A stretch of 51,031 bases of DNA from Lachnospiraceae bacterium (GTDB lineage Bacteria > Bacillota > Clostridia > Lachnospirales > Lachnospiraceae), in NCBI GenBank assembly GCA_900771955.1, contig CAAGPW010000001.1, positions 1 to 51,031 of the forward strand, written 5' to 3'. Position numbers and translations under genes: made by a program. The notes under the pieces were generated by a model. It saw only the letters and a list, made by a program, of their open reading frames with translations. It did no database searches and was not told the DNA's origin. Positions 16,359 to 24,322 of the stretch are shown here, in pieces. The stretch's first letter is position 1, and every line of letters begins with the position of its first letter.

Positions 16359-16970
16359 TCAGCGCATGATCTGGACGACAAATGCAGTTGTCTGCGGCGG
16401 GATGCTTGCAGTGAGGAAAGAAGCATGCTGTACGCTGACCAAAAGTCCGGGAACCAGTCTTGAAAAGCTGATCTGCCTGCCGATGGAATCAAGAACGACC
16501 GTGTTCGGGGAGACATTAAAACGGATCATGGTGGCGGGATTTCCGTCGCTCATCGTGATGAAAAACTGATTTCTTGTGTCAATGTTGATGATCCTTCCAA
16601 TTGTCACATTGCCGACTTCCGGGCGGCTCGCAATACGGATCCGATAGGCCTGTGCCTGTGGCGGATTGCTCCTTGTCATATTTGTTGAAAAGGTGGCGTG
16701 GACAACCATGCCGGTCTGTAATTCTTCCGGGGTGATGAGTTTGCCTTTTTCATCCAGAAGAATGGTGTTGCCTGAGACAACCAGAGTCACAAGCATTTCC
16801 GGAGAGTTGCAGCGCTGACAATTATTGTATGCGATCGTTACATATGCAGTGTCTCTGTCATAAGATATGTTCTGAATAACGGCATTTGACACCCGCATGA
16901 CATCCTGAACAGGAATCACTGTGACATCTGCAATAGGATCTGAAATTTCATTCTGTTCCAAATGATCCAT
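16359..16970 (-). CDS. Orphan protein with two tandem beta-rich repeats
   Basis: A 203-residue protein, function not recognised. It contains two homologous units of about 75-80 residues: the first runs from about 33 to 112, with NTILLDEKGKLITPEEL then TGMVVHATFS, PPQAQAYRIRI; the second from about 119 to 203, with NTVVLDSIGRQISFSRL then PGLLVSVQHA, IPPQTTAFVVQI. The alternating hydrophobic pattern suggests small beta barrels. The first unit also has CQRC, a possible metal or redox pair, not repeated in the second. There is no signal peptide or membrane segment. AGAGG lies about six bases before the ATG. It is transcribed alone, divergent from the RNase H gene. Confidence 0.75.
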   Translation of the reverse strand: MDHLEQNEISDPIADVTVIPVQDVMRVSNAVIQNISYDRDTAYVTIAYNNCQRCNSPEMLVTLVVSGNTILLDEKGKLITPEELQTGMVVHATFSTNMTRSNPPQAQAYRIRIASRPEVGNVTIGRIINIDTRNQFFITMSDGNPATMIRFNVSPNTVVLDSIGRQISFSRLVPGLLVSVQHASFLTASIPPQTTAFVVQIMR

Positions 16971-17107
16971 GAGAACCTCTGTTTTTTCTTTTCCTGATAT
17001 TATATGCAGCGTTGCAGGATTTGGATTTTTGATTTTTTCCCTGTGGAATGTTAAAATAGGGCAAAAGAAGAAAGACGGAATCAGTTTCGCAGAAAGGTGA
17101 AGAAATT

Positions 17108-17782
17108 ATGGCACAGAAATATTACGCAGTCCGGGTGGGGAAAAAGCCTGGCGTTTATCTGACATGGGAGGAATGCAAGGCAATTGTGGACGGCTATCCG
17201 GGGGCACAGTATAAAAGCTTTAAGACAATGGAGGAAGCGGAAAATTTTGCCGGTGTAACGAACGGGGGTAACAGGCCGCGGCGGAAAGAAACAGAAAAAA
17301 AAGAGCCGCAAACTAAAAAAACAGGGAAAAATCTACGGACAACAGAAGGGGAAAGTATGGGCGAGTGTGGTCCGTATGCTTTTGTGGATGGCTCGTTTCA
17401 TGCGGCAACCGGAGTTTACGGCTATGGAGGATTTCTGGTGCATGATGGAAAACGTGAGCTGCTGCAGGGCAGCGGAGACGATGCGGAGATGGCATCCATG
17501 CGCAATGTGGCGGGCGAGATCTGCGGCAGCATGGCTGCAATGGAAAAGGCAGTGGAGCTGGGATTAAGGGAGCTTACCATCTATTATGATTATATGGGTA
17601 TTGAAATGTGGGCAAAAGGGCTGTGGAAACGCAACAAGAAAGGAACGATTGCCTATCATGACTACGCGGCAGCAGTGCAGGAGAAGCTTACGGTCCATTT
17701 TGTCAAGGTGAAAGGGCATTCCGGAATCGAGGGAAATGAGGAAGCGGATCAGCTTGCAAAAGAAGCGGTCGGAATTGCGTGA
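17108..17782 (+). CDS. rnhA: Ribonuclease HI with N-terminal hybrid-binding domain
   Basis: A 224-residue RNase H that cuts RNA in RNA-DNA hybrids. The N-terminal about 45 residues (YYAVRVGKKPGVYLTWEECK, then a YKSFKTMEEAENF segment) form the viroplasmin-like hybrid-binding domain seen in eukaryotic RNase H1 and some bacteria. A basic linker (about 50-80) follows, then the catalytic domain with Asp in FVDGSF, Glu in AGEICGS, Asp in YYDYMGIE, and the HSGIEGNEEADQLAKEA end carrying His and the last Asp. All catalytic residues appear present. GCAGAAAGGTGAAG precedes the ATG. The gene stands alone. Confidence 0.93.
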   Translation: MAQKYYAVRVGKKPGVYLTWEECKAIVDGYPGAQYKSFKTMEEAENFAGVTNGGNRPRRKETEKKEPQTKKTGKNLRTTEGESMGECGPYAFVDGSFHAATGVYGYGGFLVHDGKRELLQGSGDDAEMASMRNVAGEICGSMAAMEKAVELGLRELTIYYDYMGIEMWAKGLWKRNKKGTIAYHDYAAAVQEKLTVHFVKVKGHSGIEGNEEADQLAKEAVGIA

Positions 17783-17849
17783 AAAATAGAAAATATTTCT
17801 GACAAAAGCAAAAAAATGATATAAATTCATAGAAAAACGTAGTTTTTAA

Positions 17850-17878
17850 TTGACGGATGTTGTCAAAATGACTATAAT
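17850..17878 (+). promoter_or_regulatory. Sigma-A promoter of the chemotaxis receptor gene
   Basis: TTGACG (17850-17855) and TATAAT (17873-17878) are separated by exactly 17 bases, 52 bases before the receptor ATG. It is a housekeeping-type promoter rather than a flagellar sigma-D one. Confidence 0.8.
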
Positions 17879-17930
17879 TATGTTATAGAAAAACATAAAG
17901 CTAGATAAAACACACAAAAGGGGCGATTTC

Positions 17931-19712
17931 ATGAAGAACTTAAAAGTGAGGACAAAACTGAATATGATCATAGCACTGGTAGTGATCCTGGTGCTGGCAG
18001 CAAGTATCATGTCTATACGTGATCTGAATCAGGTGAAGGACAAGGCAATTGAAAGTATGGATGCATCCAGCAGACAGAGTTATGATCAGAATATCAAAGA
18101 ACAGGTCGAAGGGGTGATCTCGCTTCTGGCAGAAGTCAACCAGGAATATGAGGATGGAACCTATACACTTGATGAAGCAAAGAAGGTTGCTGCAGATGAA
18201 GTGCGTCAGATGCACTACGGTGACAGCGGTTATTTCTGGATTGATGAATCAGATGGAACAAATGTGGTTCTGCTTGGCAGCGATACGGAGGGAACCAACC
18301 GTATGGAAACTGAAGATGCAGAAGGATATAAAATGGTCAAGGAAATTATCCGTGTTGCAGTAGAAGACGGTGGAGGCTATACAGATTATGTATTCCCGAA
18401 AGAGGGAGAAACAGAATCATCTCCGAAACGTTCTTACAGTGAATATTTTGAACCGTTTGACTGGGTAGTCGGTACCGGAAATTATACGGATTACATTGAT
18501 GATGCAATCGCAGCACAGGACAAGGAATTTACAGATTTCGCCGTAAAACAGGCAACAACCCTGATCGGTATCTGCATTGTTATGCTGGCTGTTGTTACAA
18601 TTCTTGTTATTCTTATTGCAATTGATATAACACGGGCATTAAAGAAAATATCCGATCATATTGAAGTGATCGCAGAGGGCAATTTTGCAACTCAGATAGA
18701 TGCTGTGTCGCTGGAGCGCAAAGATGATTTCGGCCAGCTGGCAGCTGCCATTGACAAAATGAGGGAGTCTGTTCGCAGGCTGCTCACAAAGGTAAAAAGA
18801 GAAGCGAACAGTATTGATCATGTAGTACAGAATATTGAAACAAATGTGACAACATTGAATGAAGAAATTGAAGATGTTTCTGCAACGACCGAAGAACTGG
18901 CGGCAAGTACAGAAGAGACAGCAGCTTCTGCGGAACAGATCAATACCATGTCACAGGAGATCGAGGATGCGGCGAAGGGTATCGCGGTTCGCGCACAGGA
19001 TGGTGCGACAGAGGCGGAAGAGGTTCATAAGCGTGCACAGGAAACGAAAGACAATACGGTTAAGAACCGCGCAGCTGTTTTGTCGATGCTTACAGAGATT
19101 CGCAGCGGACTGGAAAAAGCGCTTGAAGATGCAAAGGTTGTTGATCAGATCGGAGTGCTTGCGGAATCTATTTTAACAATTACGGCACAGACAAATCTTC
19201 TTGCACTCAATGCATCGATTGAGGCGGCAAGAGCAGGTGAGGCAGGAAAAGGATTTGCGGTAGTTGCAGACGAGATCCGTATGCTGGCAGAACAGTCCAA
19301 GGAAGCGGTTGCCAATATTCAGGCAGTTACAGACAATGTAAATCAGGCAGTAGGTAATCTGGCAACGGATTCCAACCGGCTGTTGGATTTTGTAGACACT
19401 GACATTGTAAACAGCTTCAATCAGTTTGAGGAAATGGCTGATGCTTACAATATGGATGCATCCAGAATCAATGATCTTGTTGCGGATTTCAGTGCAACAT
19501 CAGAAGAACTGGTAGCTTCGATCGACGGTATCATGGAGGCGATCGGCGGAATCACATCGGCATCCAATGACGGTGCAGCGGGCACGACGAATATCGCACA
19601 GCGTACGGTTTCCATTGCAAACGGATCTTCAGAGGTATTAAACAGTGCAAAGGATGCAGCTACATCGGCGGAAGAATTAAAGAAGAATGTCGGACTGTTT
19701 GTGATAGAATAG
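17931..19712 (+). CDS. Methyl-accepting chemotaxis protein with single Cache sensor
   Basis: A 593-residue receptor. TM1 lies at about 12-28. The extracytoplasmic region (about 40-190) is a single Cache_2-type domain, with GDSGYFWIDESDGTNVVLLG and WVVGTGNYTDYI characteristic of small-molecule sensing. TM2 is at about 205-228, followed by HAMP and a long coiled-coil signalling domain. The hairpin tip AQTNLLALNASIEAARAGE, near residue 420, is the kinase-contact motif for CheA/CheW. Single-Cache receptors often bind small carboxylates; the ligand here is unknown. No other chemotaxis gene is nearby, so it works with a CheA array encoded elsewhere. It implies a motile or chemosensory bacterium. 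A strong terminator follows. Confidence 0.94.
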   Translation: MKNLKVRTKLNMIIALVVILVLAASIMSIRDLNQVKDKAIESMDASSRQSYDQNIKEQVEGVISLLAEVNQEYEDGTYTLDEAKKVAADEVRQMHYGDSGYFWIDESDGTNVVLLGSDTEGTNRMETEDAEGYKMVKEIIRVAVEDGGGYTDYVFPKEGETESSPKRSYSEYFEPFDWVVGTGNYTDYIDDAIAAQDKEFTDFAVKQATTLIGICIVMLAVVTILVILIAIDITRALKKISDHIEVIAEGNFATQIDAVSLERKDDFGQLAAAIDKMRESVRRLLTKVKREANSIDHVVQNIETNVTTLNEEIEDVSATTEELAASTEETAASAEQINTMSQEIEDAAKGIAVRAQDGATEAEEVHKRAQETKDNTVKNRAAVLSMLTEIRSGLEKALEDAKVVDQIGVLAESILTITAQTNLLALNASIEAARAGEAGKGFAVVADEIRMLAEQSKEAVANIQAVTDNVNQAVGNLATDSNRLLDFVDTDIVNSFNQFEEMADAYNMDASRINDLVADFSATSEELVASIDGIMEAIGGITSASNDGAAGTTNIAQRTVSIANGSSEVLNSAKDAATSAEELKKNVGLFVIE

Positions 19713-19743
19713 GATATTATTAAAAAATCAGATATGTAAAATA

Positions 19744-19801
19744 AAAAAGGTGCATTTTTGCCGGGATTGAAAAACGATCCTGTGCAAAAATGCACTTTTT
19801 A
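19744..19801 (+). terminator. Terminator after the chemotaxis receptor
   Basis: GTGCATTTTTGC (19750-19761) pairs with GCAAAAATGCAC (19784-19795), with a further inner CGGGAT/ATCCTG helix and a T run to 19801. It isolates the phosphate locus from upstream transcription. Confidence 0.88.
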
Positions 19802-19803
19802 GC

Positions 19804-19868
19804 TTACAAAGATTTTACGTCAATTTTACATTACATAGATTTTACATTTTACATAGGGTTAGTAGAAT
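19804..19868 (+). promoter_or_regulatory. Pho box array and -10 of the pst operon
   Basis: TTACA-type elements begin at 19804, 19815 (TTACG) and 19826, exactly 11 bases apart, and at 19831 and 19842, again 11 apart, with one more at 19849. A -10 TAGAAT follows at 19863-19868, with no proper -35. Repeats phased at 11 bp before a promoter lacking a -35 are the hallmark of PhoB/PhoP-activated promoters. The likely regulator is encoded at 26101. Confidence 0.7.
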
Positions 19869-19899
19869 AAGCATGTAAAACGAAATGGAGGAAAAAAAT

Positions 19900-20874
19900 A
19901 TGAAAAAAATTATGTGTTTATTCGTGTGCGGATTATTAACCGCAGGAACCCTTGCAGGATGTGGAAGCTCTGCTGATACAACAACAGATTCCAATCAGAC
20001 ATCCGGTACAACAGATGCAGCCAGCTCAGATTCTTCTGCAGAGACCGAGAAGACGGCCGATACGAAAGAAGAAGCTGCCGGAGATTTTGATGCATCTTCT
20101 GATATCTCAGTTGTATCCAGAGAGGATGGTTCCGGAACCAGAGGAGCATTTATCGAATTATTTGGCGTAGAAGAAAAAGATGCAAATGGCGATAAGGTAG
20201 ATTATACAACAGACGAAGCAATCATCGCAAACAGCACAGAGATCGTTATGACAACTGTTGCAGGTAATGATTATGCAATCGGCTATTCTTCCCTTGGATC
20301 TCTGAATGATACTGTAAAGGCAGTAAAGATTGATGGAGCAGAACCGACAGCAGACAATATCAACAATGGAAGCTACACGATCTCAAGACCGTTTAACATT
20401 GCAACCAAAGGTGAAGTAAGCGATGTGGCACAGGATTTTATCAACTACATCATGAGCGCTGATGGACAGCAGATCATTGAGGACAACGGTTACATCAAAG
20501 CATCTGATGCAGGCGCATTTGAATCAAACGGCGCTACCGGAAAGATCGTGGTTGCAGGTTCTTCTTCCGTAACACCTGTTATGGAAAAATTACAGGAAGC
20601 ATACCAGAAAGTAAATTCCGGCGCAGAAATTGAAATTCAGGAAAGCGATTCCACAACTGGTATGACTGCAGCAATGGACGGTACCTGTGATATCGGAATG
20701 GCATCCAGAGAACTTAAGGATACCGAGTTAGACGGTGGACTTACTGCAACTGTTATTGCAAAAGATGGTATTGCAATCATCGTAAACAAGAATAACCCGG
20801 TTGATGATCTGACAAAAGATCAGGTAAACAGCATCTTCCGCGGTGAGACAACAACCTGGGATGAGGTACAGTAA
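19900..20874 (+). CDS. pstS: Phosphate-binding lipoprotein PstS, halves in reversed order
   Basis: A 324-residue high-affinity phosphate receptor of the Pst ABC importer. Signal peptide ends in the lipobox LAGC, then a Ser/Thr/Asp/Glu-rich linker (about 22-65). Unusually, the segment that is normally second, with the phosphate loop VSREDGSGTRGAF, comes first (about 72-84), while AGSSSVTPVMEKL, normally near the N terminus, lies at about 219-231, followed by IGMASRELKD and the IFRGETTTWDEV end. The protein therefore looks circularly permuted at domain level, with all binding loops kept. The ATG at 19900 follows GGAGG by eight bases; an earlier in-frame ATG at 19885 is too close to it. Confidence 0.93.
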   Translation: MKKIMCLFVCGLLTAGTLAGCGSSADTTTDSNQTSGTTDAASSDSSAETEKTADTKEEAAGDFDASSDISVVSREDGSGTRGAFIELFGVEEKDANGDKVDYTTDEAIIANSTEIVMTTVAGNDYAIGYSSLGSLNDTVKAVKIDGAEPTADNINNGSYTISRPFNIATKGEVSDVAQDFINYIMSADGQQIIEDNGYIKASDAGAFESNGATGKIVVAGSSSVTPVMEKLQEAYQKVNSGAEIEIQESDSTTGMTAAMDGTCDIGMASRELKDTELDGGLTATVIAKDGIAIIVNKNNPVDDLTKDQVNSIFRGETTTWDEVQ

Positions 20875-20900
20875 GCCATACGACAACACGAAATGACAGA

Positions 20901-20935
20901 AAAAAGAGGGCTGTAAATTTTTGCAGCTCTCTTTT
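20901..20935 (+). terminator. Hairpin between pstS and pstC
   Basis: AGAGGGCTG (20905-20913) pairs with CAGCTCTCT (20924-20932) through one G-U pair, with A residues before and T residues after. It is probably a partial terminator that leaves more pstS than pstCAB mRNA. Confidence 0.65.
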
Positions 20936-20988
20936 GAGAAGTTATAGAACACATAAAATGACAATATAGAAAAAGGATTTTGATCTGT

Positions 20989-21840
20989 ATGAGAAAAATA
21001 AAAGAAAAAGGAATGGAAATTGTGTTTCTGATCGCAGCCTGTGTTTCAATCCTTTCGGTTGCGCTTATCTGCATTTTCCTTTTCATGAACGGAGTCCCGG
21101 CGATTAAAGAGATTGGATTTTTCAATTTTATAGGCGGAAAGATCTGGAAACCGGGAAATAATATATTCGGAATACTTCCAATGATCCTTGGCAGCATATA
21201 TGTGACGGCAGGAGCGTTGATCATCGGTGTCCCGATCGGAATACTTACTGCAGTCTTTCTGGCAAGGTTTTGCCCGAAAAAGATTTATAAGATCGTAAAA
21301 CCGGGCGTGGATCTTCTGGCCGGAATTCCTTCGGTTGTATATGGATTTTTCGGACTGTGTGTGCTGGTTCCGTGGGTAAGGAGTAACTTTGGCGGAAATG
21401 GAAACAGTATCCTTACGGCGTCCATTCTGCTTGGTATCATGATTTTGCCCAGCATCATCGGTGTTTCCGAGTCGGCGATAAGAGCGGTGCCAAACAAATA
21501 TTATGAGGGGGCGCTTGCACTTGGCGCCACACATGAAAGAAGTGTGTTCCTTACCGTTGTTCCGGCGGCAAAATCCGGAATCCTTGCAGGCGTGATCCTT
21601 GGTGTCGGCAGGGCGATCGGTGAGACGATGGCAGTCATCATGGTAGCGGGAAACCAGGCAAGAATGCCGAAGGGCATCTTAAAGGGTGTAAGAACACTTA
21701 CGGCAAACATCGTTATTGAAATGGGCTATGCGGCAGACCTTCACAGAGAAGCACTGATTGCAACAGGCGTGGTACTGTTTGTGTTCATCCTGCTTATCAA
21801 CCTGCTGTTTTCCGCATTAAAGAGAAGGACGGTGGAGTAA
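20989..21840 (+). CDS. pstC: Phosphate ABC transporter permease PstC
   Basis: A 283-residue inner-membrane subunit of the Pst importer with six hydrophobic helices. The family pattern FGILPMILGSIYVTAGALII, DLLAGIPSVVYGFFGL and the coupling-helix EAL-type loop YYEGALALGATHERSVF are visible, followed by VILGVGRAIGETMAVIMVAG. The frame opens at a TTG (20980), but that would leave only three bases after AAAAGG; the ATG at 20989 is preferred. It directly abuts pstA, whose ATG follows its stop with no gap. It pairs with PstA to form the phosphate channel driven by PstB. Confidence 0.95.
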   Translation: MRKIKEKGMEIVFLIAACVSILSVALICIFLFMNGVPAIKEIGFFNFIGGKIWKPGNNIFGILPMILGSIYVTAGALIIGVPIGILTAVFLARFCPKKIYKIVKPGVDLLAGIPSVVYGFFGLCVLVPWVRSNFGGNGNSILTASILLGIMILPSIIGVSESAIRAVPNKYYEGALALGATHERSVFLTVVPAAKSGILAGVILGVGRAIGETMAVIMVAGNQARMPKGILKGVRTLTANIVIEMGYAADLHREALIATGVVLFVFILLINLLFSALKRRTVE

Positions 21841-22704
21841 ATGGAGCAAATTAAGAAAAAGACAATGGAAAAACTGAGATCTTTCCGATACCATCCGGGT
21901 TCTTTTGTACTGTGGCTGATCACGGTACTTGCTGCGGTCTGCACGATCTGCGTGCTTGGTTTTCTGGTGATCTACATTCTGATCAAGGGTGTGCCGCATC
22001 TGACCCCGTCACTGTTTGCATGGACTTACGACTCCAATAATGTATCTATGATGCCGAGTATCATCAATACGATCTTAATGACCGGACTGACACTGCTCAT
22101 TGCAGCACCACTTGGTATTTTTGCCGCAGTTTATCTTGTAGAGTATGCAAAAAAAGGAAACAGGATCGTGGGCGTTGTCCGGGTAACGGCGGAGACACTG
22201 ACCGGTATTCCGTCTATCGTATACGGACTGTTTGGTATGCTGTTCTTTGTCGGCACCTGCAAGTGGGGTTTTTCCCTGTTGTCCGGTGCATTTACACTGG
22301 CGATCATGGTGCTGCCGGTCATCATGCGTACCACGGAGGAAGCGCTGCTTGCAGTGCCGGATTCTTACAGAGAAGCCAGTTTTGGACTTGGCGCAGGAAA
22401 ACTGCGTACGGTATTTAAGATCGTTCTTCCGTCTGCGGTGCCGGGAATCCTCGCCGGAGTGATCCTTGCGATCGGACGTATCGTTGGCGAGACAGCGGCG
22501 CTGATCTATACGGCGGGTACGGTTGCAAAAGTGCCGGAGAATGTATTTTCTTCCGTGAGAACCCTGTCGGTGCACATGTACAACCTTTCCAAAGAAGGAC
22601 TGAATACGAATGAGGCATATGCAACCGCAGTTGTGCTCCTGATCCTTGTGATCATCATCAACATGCTTTCCGGAGCAGTTGCAAGAAAACTGGAAAAACG
22701 TTAA
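21841..22704 (+). CDS. pstA: Phosphate ABC transporter permease PstA
   Basis: A 287-residue partner permease of PstC with six hydrophobic helices. MPSIINTILMTGLTLLIAAP, AETLTGIPSIVYGLFGMLFF and the coupling loop YREASFGLGAGKLRTVF, then ILAIGRIVGETAALIYTAGT, are PstA landmarks. It begins immediately after the pstC stop (TAA then ATG), so translation is probably coupled; GGACGGTGGAG in the end of pstC can serve as ribosome site. PstB follows 16 bases downstream. Confidence 0.95.
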   Translation: MEQIKKKTMEKLRSFRYHPGSFVLWLITVLAAVCTICVLGFLVIYILIKGVPHLTPSLFAWTYDSNNVSMMPSIINTILMTGLTLLIAAPLGIFAAVYLVEYAKKGNRIVGVVRVTAETLTGIPSIVYGLFGMLFFVGTCKWGFSLLSGAFTLAIMVLPVIMRTTEEALLAVPDSYREASFGLGAGKLRTVFKIVLPSAVPGILAGVILAIGRIVGETAALIYTAGTVAKVPENVFSSVRTLSVHMYNLSKEGLNTNEAYATAVVLLILVIIINMLSGAVARKLEKR

Positions 22705-22720
22705 AAAGTAGGAGAACCAT

Positions 22721-23473
22721 ATGGAAAACAAAATTACAGTCAGAAATCTGAATTTATATTATGGAAGCTTCCATGCATTGAAAAATGTAAACATGGATAT
22801 TCCGAAAAATGAAATTACAGCATTTATCGGGCCGAGCGGATGCGGAAAATCTACCTTTTTAAAATCCTTAAACCGCATGAATGATCTGGTTGAGGGCTGC
22901 AAGATCACCGGAGACGTACTTCTTGACAATGAAGATATCTATGGCAGCATGGATGTCAATCATTTGAGAAAGAGAGTCGGTATGGTATTCCAGTCACCAA
23001 ATCCATTTCCGATGAGTATTTACGATAACATTGCCTACGGACCGCGTACACATGGGATACATTCCAAGGTAAAGCTGGATGCCATTGTTGAAAAATCCTT
23101 AAAACAGGCGGCTATATGGGATGAGTTAAAAGATCGCTTGAAAAAGAGCGCACTCGGTCTTTCCGGCGGCCAGCAGCAGAGGCTGTGCATTGCCAGAGCG
23201 CTTGCAGTGGAACCGGAAGTGATCCTGATGGATGAACCGACTTCCGCACTGGATCCGATCTCAACTTCAAAGATCGAGGATCTGGTGCTGGAACTGAAGG
23301 AAAAGTATACGATCGTTATGGTCACACATAATATGCAGCAGGCAACACGTGTGTCGGACAATACCGTATTCTTTCTTCTGGGAGAAGTCATTGAGGCGGA
23401 CAAGACGGAGAAACTTTTCTCGATGCCGAGGGATAAACGTACGGAAGATTATATTACCGGACGATTCGGCTAA
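22721..23473 (+). CDS. pstB: Phosphate ABC transporter ATP-binding protein PstB
   Basis: A 250-residue ATPase that powers phosphate uptake. Walker A GPSGCGKST, Q-loop VFQSPNPFPMSIYDNIAYG (the NPFP being typical of PstB), signature LSGGQQQR, Walker B VILMDEPTSALDP and switch His in MVTHNMQQA are all intact. The ending KRTEDYITGRFG is the conserved PstB C terminus. The ATG follows GTAGGAG closely. PhoU is encoded 29 bases downstream, as in classic pst operons. Confidence 0.97.
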   Translation: MENKITVRNLNLYYGSFHALKNVNMDIPKNEITAFIGPSGCGKSTFLKSLNRMNDLVEGCKITGDVLLDNEDIYGSMDVNHLRKRVGMVFQSPNPFPMSIYDNIAYGPRTHGIHSKVKLDAIVEKSLKQAAIWDELKDRLKKSALGLSGGQQQRLCIARALAVEPEVILMDEPTSALDPISTSKIEDLVLELKEKYTIVMVTHNMQQATRVSDNTVFFLLGEVIEADKTEKLFSMPRDKRTEDYITGRFG

Positions 23474-23502
23474 TAAGACAAAAAAGAAAGGAGCATAATA
23501 TT

Positions 23503-24177
23503 ATGAGAAATCGATTTGACCGGGAACTGGTACAGTTGAACGATGAACTGATCGAGATGGGAAGCCTGATCGAAAAGGCGATTGAGATGGCAGTCTCCGC
23601 ACTGGTAAAGCAGGATGTGGAGCTTGCAAAACAGACGATTGAAATGGATACGGAGATTGATAATCAGGAGCGTACGATCGAGAGCCTGTGCTTGAAGCTG
23701 CTGTTGCAGCAGCAGCCGGTGGCAAGAGATCTGCGTGTGATCTCCGCAGCGCTTAAAATGATCACTGATATGGAGCGGATCGGGGATCATGCATCAGATA
23801 TCTCCGAGATCACGATCCAGCTCGCAGATCAGAAATATATCAAAGAACTTGAGAGAACGCAGGAGATGGCAAAAGAAGCAACTGTCATGCTTGTAAAGAG
23901 CATAGAGGCATTTGTCAATAAGGATATTGTACTGGCTGGAGAAGTCATTGGCAGAGATGACCGTGTGGACGAACTGTTCACGGAAGTAAAGGATGAACTG
24001 ATCGATCTGATACATGAAGATACCAATAACGGAGCACAGGCTGCAGATTTTCTGATGATCGCAAAATACCTGGAACGGATCGGGGATCATGCGACCAATA
24101 TTGCTGAGTGGGTAATCTTTTCCATCACAGGTCAGCACAAGAGTAATGAAAATACGGAAAAGCCACTGCAGGCCTGA
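23503..24177 (+). CDS. phoU: Phosphate signalling protein PhoU
   Basis: A 224-residue helical protein of two similar three-helix bundles. Each carries the metal-binding motif: ERIGDHASDI in the first half and ERIGDHATNI in the second. PhoU links the PstSCAB transporter to the phosphate sensor kinase and keeps the regulon off when phosphate is ample. Its place right after pstB and before the Na/Pi cotransporter and PhoPR-like genes fits this. AAAGGAG precedes the ATG. A short tail (about 210-224) after the second bundle is poorly conserved. Confidence 0.95.
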   Translation: MRNRFDRELVQLNDELIEMGSLIEKAIEMAVSALVKQDVELAKQTIEMDTEIDNQERTIESLCLKLLLQQQPVARDLRVISAALKMITDMERIGDHASDISEITIQLADQKYIKELERTQEMAKEATVMLVKSIEAFVNKDIVLAGEVIGRDDRVDELFTEVKDELIDLIHEDTNNGAQAADFLMIAKYLERIGDHATNIAEWVIFSITGQHKSNENTEKPLQA

Positions 24178-24224
24178 AAACAGGCGCAGCGGAGCAGTGA
24201 TACCAGAAAAATCCAGAAAAGAAG

Positions 24225-24274
24225 TTTAAAGGATTTTACATAAATAATACTTGCATTTTACATTTGCAGATAAT
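24225..24274 (+). promoter_or_regulatory. Probable Pho box before the Na/Pi cotransporter gene
   Basis: TTACA at 24236 and TTACA at 24258 are 22 bases apart, with a degenerate ATACT at 24247 in the 11-bp register and TTTAA at 24225. A -10-like GATAAT lies at 24269-24274. The pattern matches that before pstS, though less completely, suggesting a second PhoP-controlled promoter within the locus. Confidence 0.5.
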
Positions 24275-24322
24275 ACTATGAAAGTATAAGCGCAAAAAAG
24301 TCGAAAATGCGAGGAGAAAAAT

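Noticed and set aside
11736..19876. Identical 16-mer AGTAGAATAAGCATGT at 11736-11751 and 19861-19876, considered as island attachment repeats
   Set aside because: The second copy lies well outside the island edge and forms the pstS -10 region. One chance 16-base match is not surprising in 51 kb (rough expectation a few tenths for random sequence).
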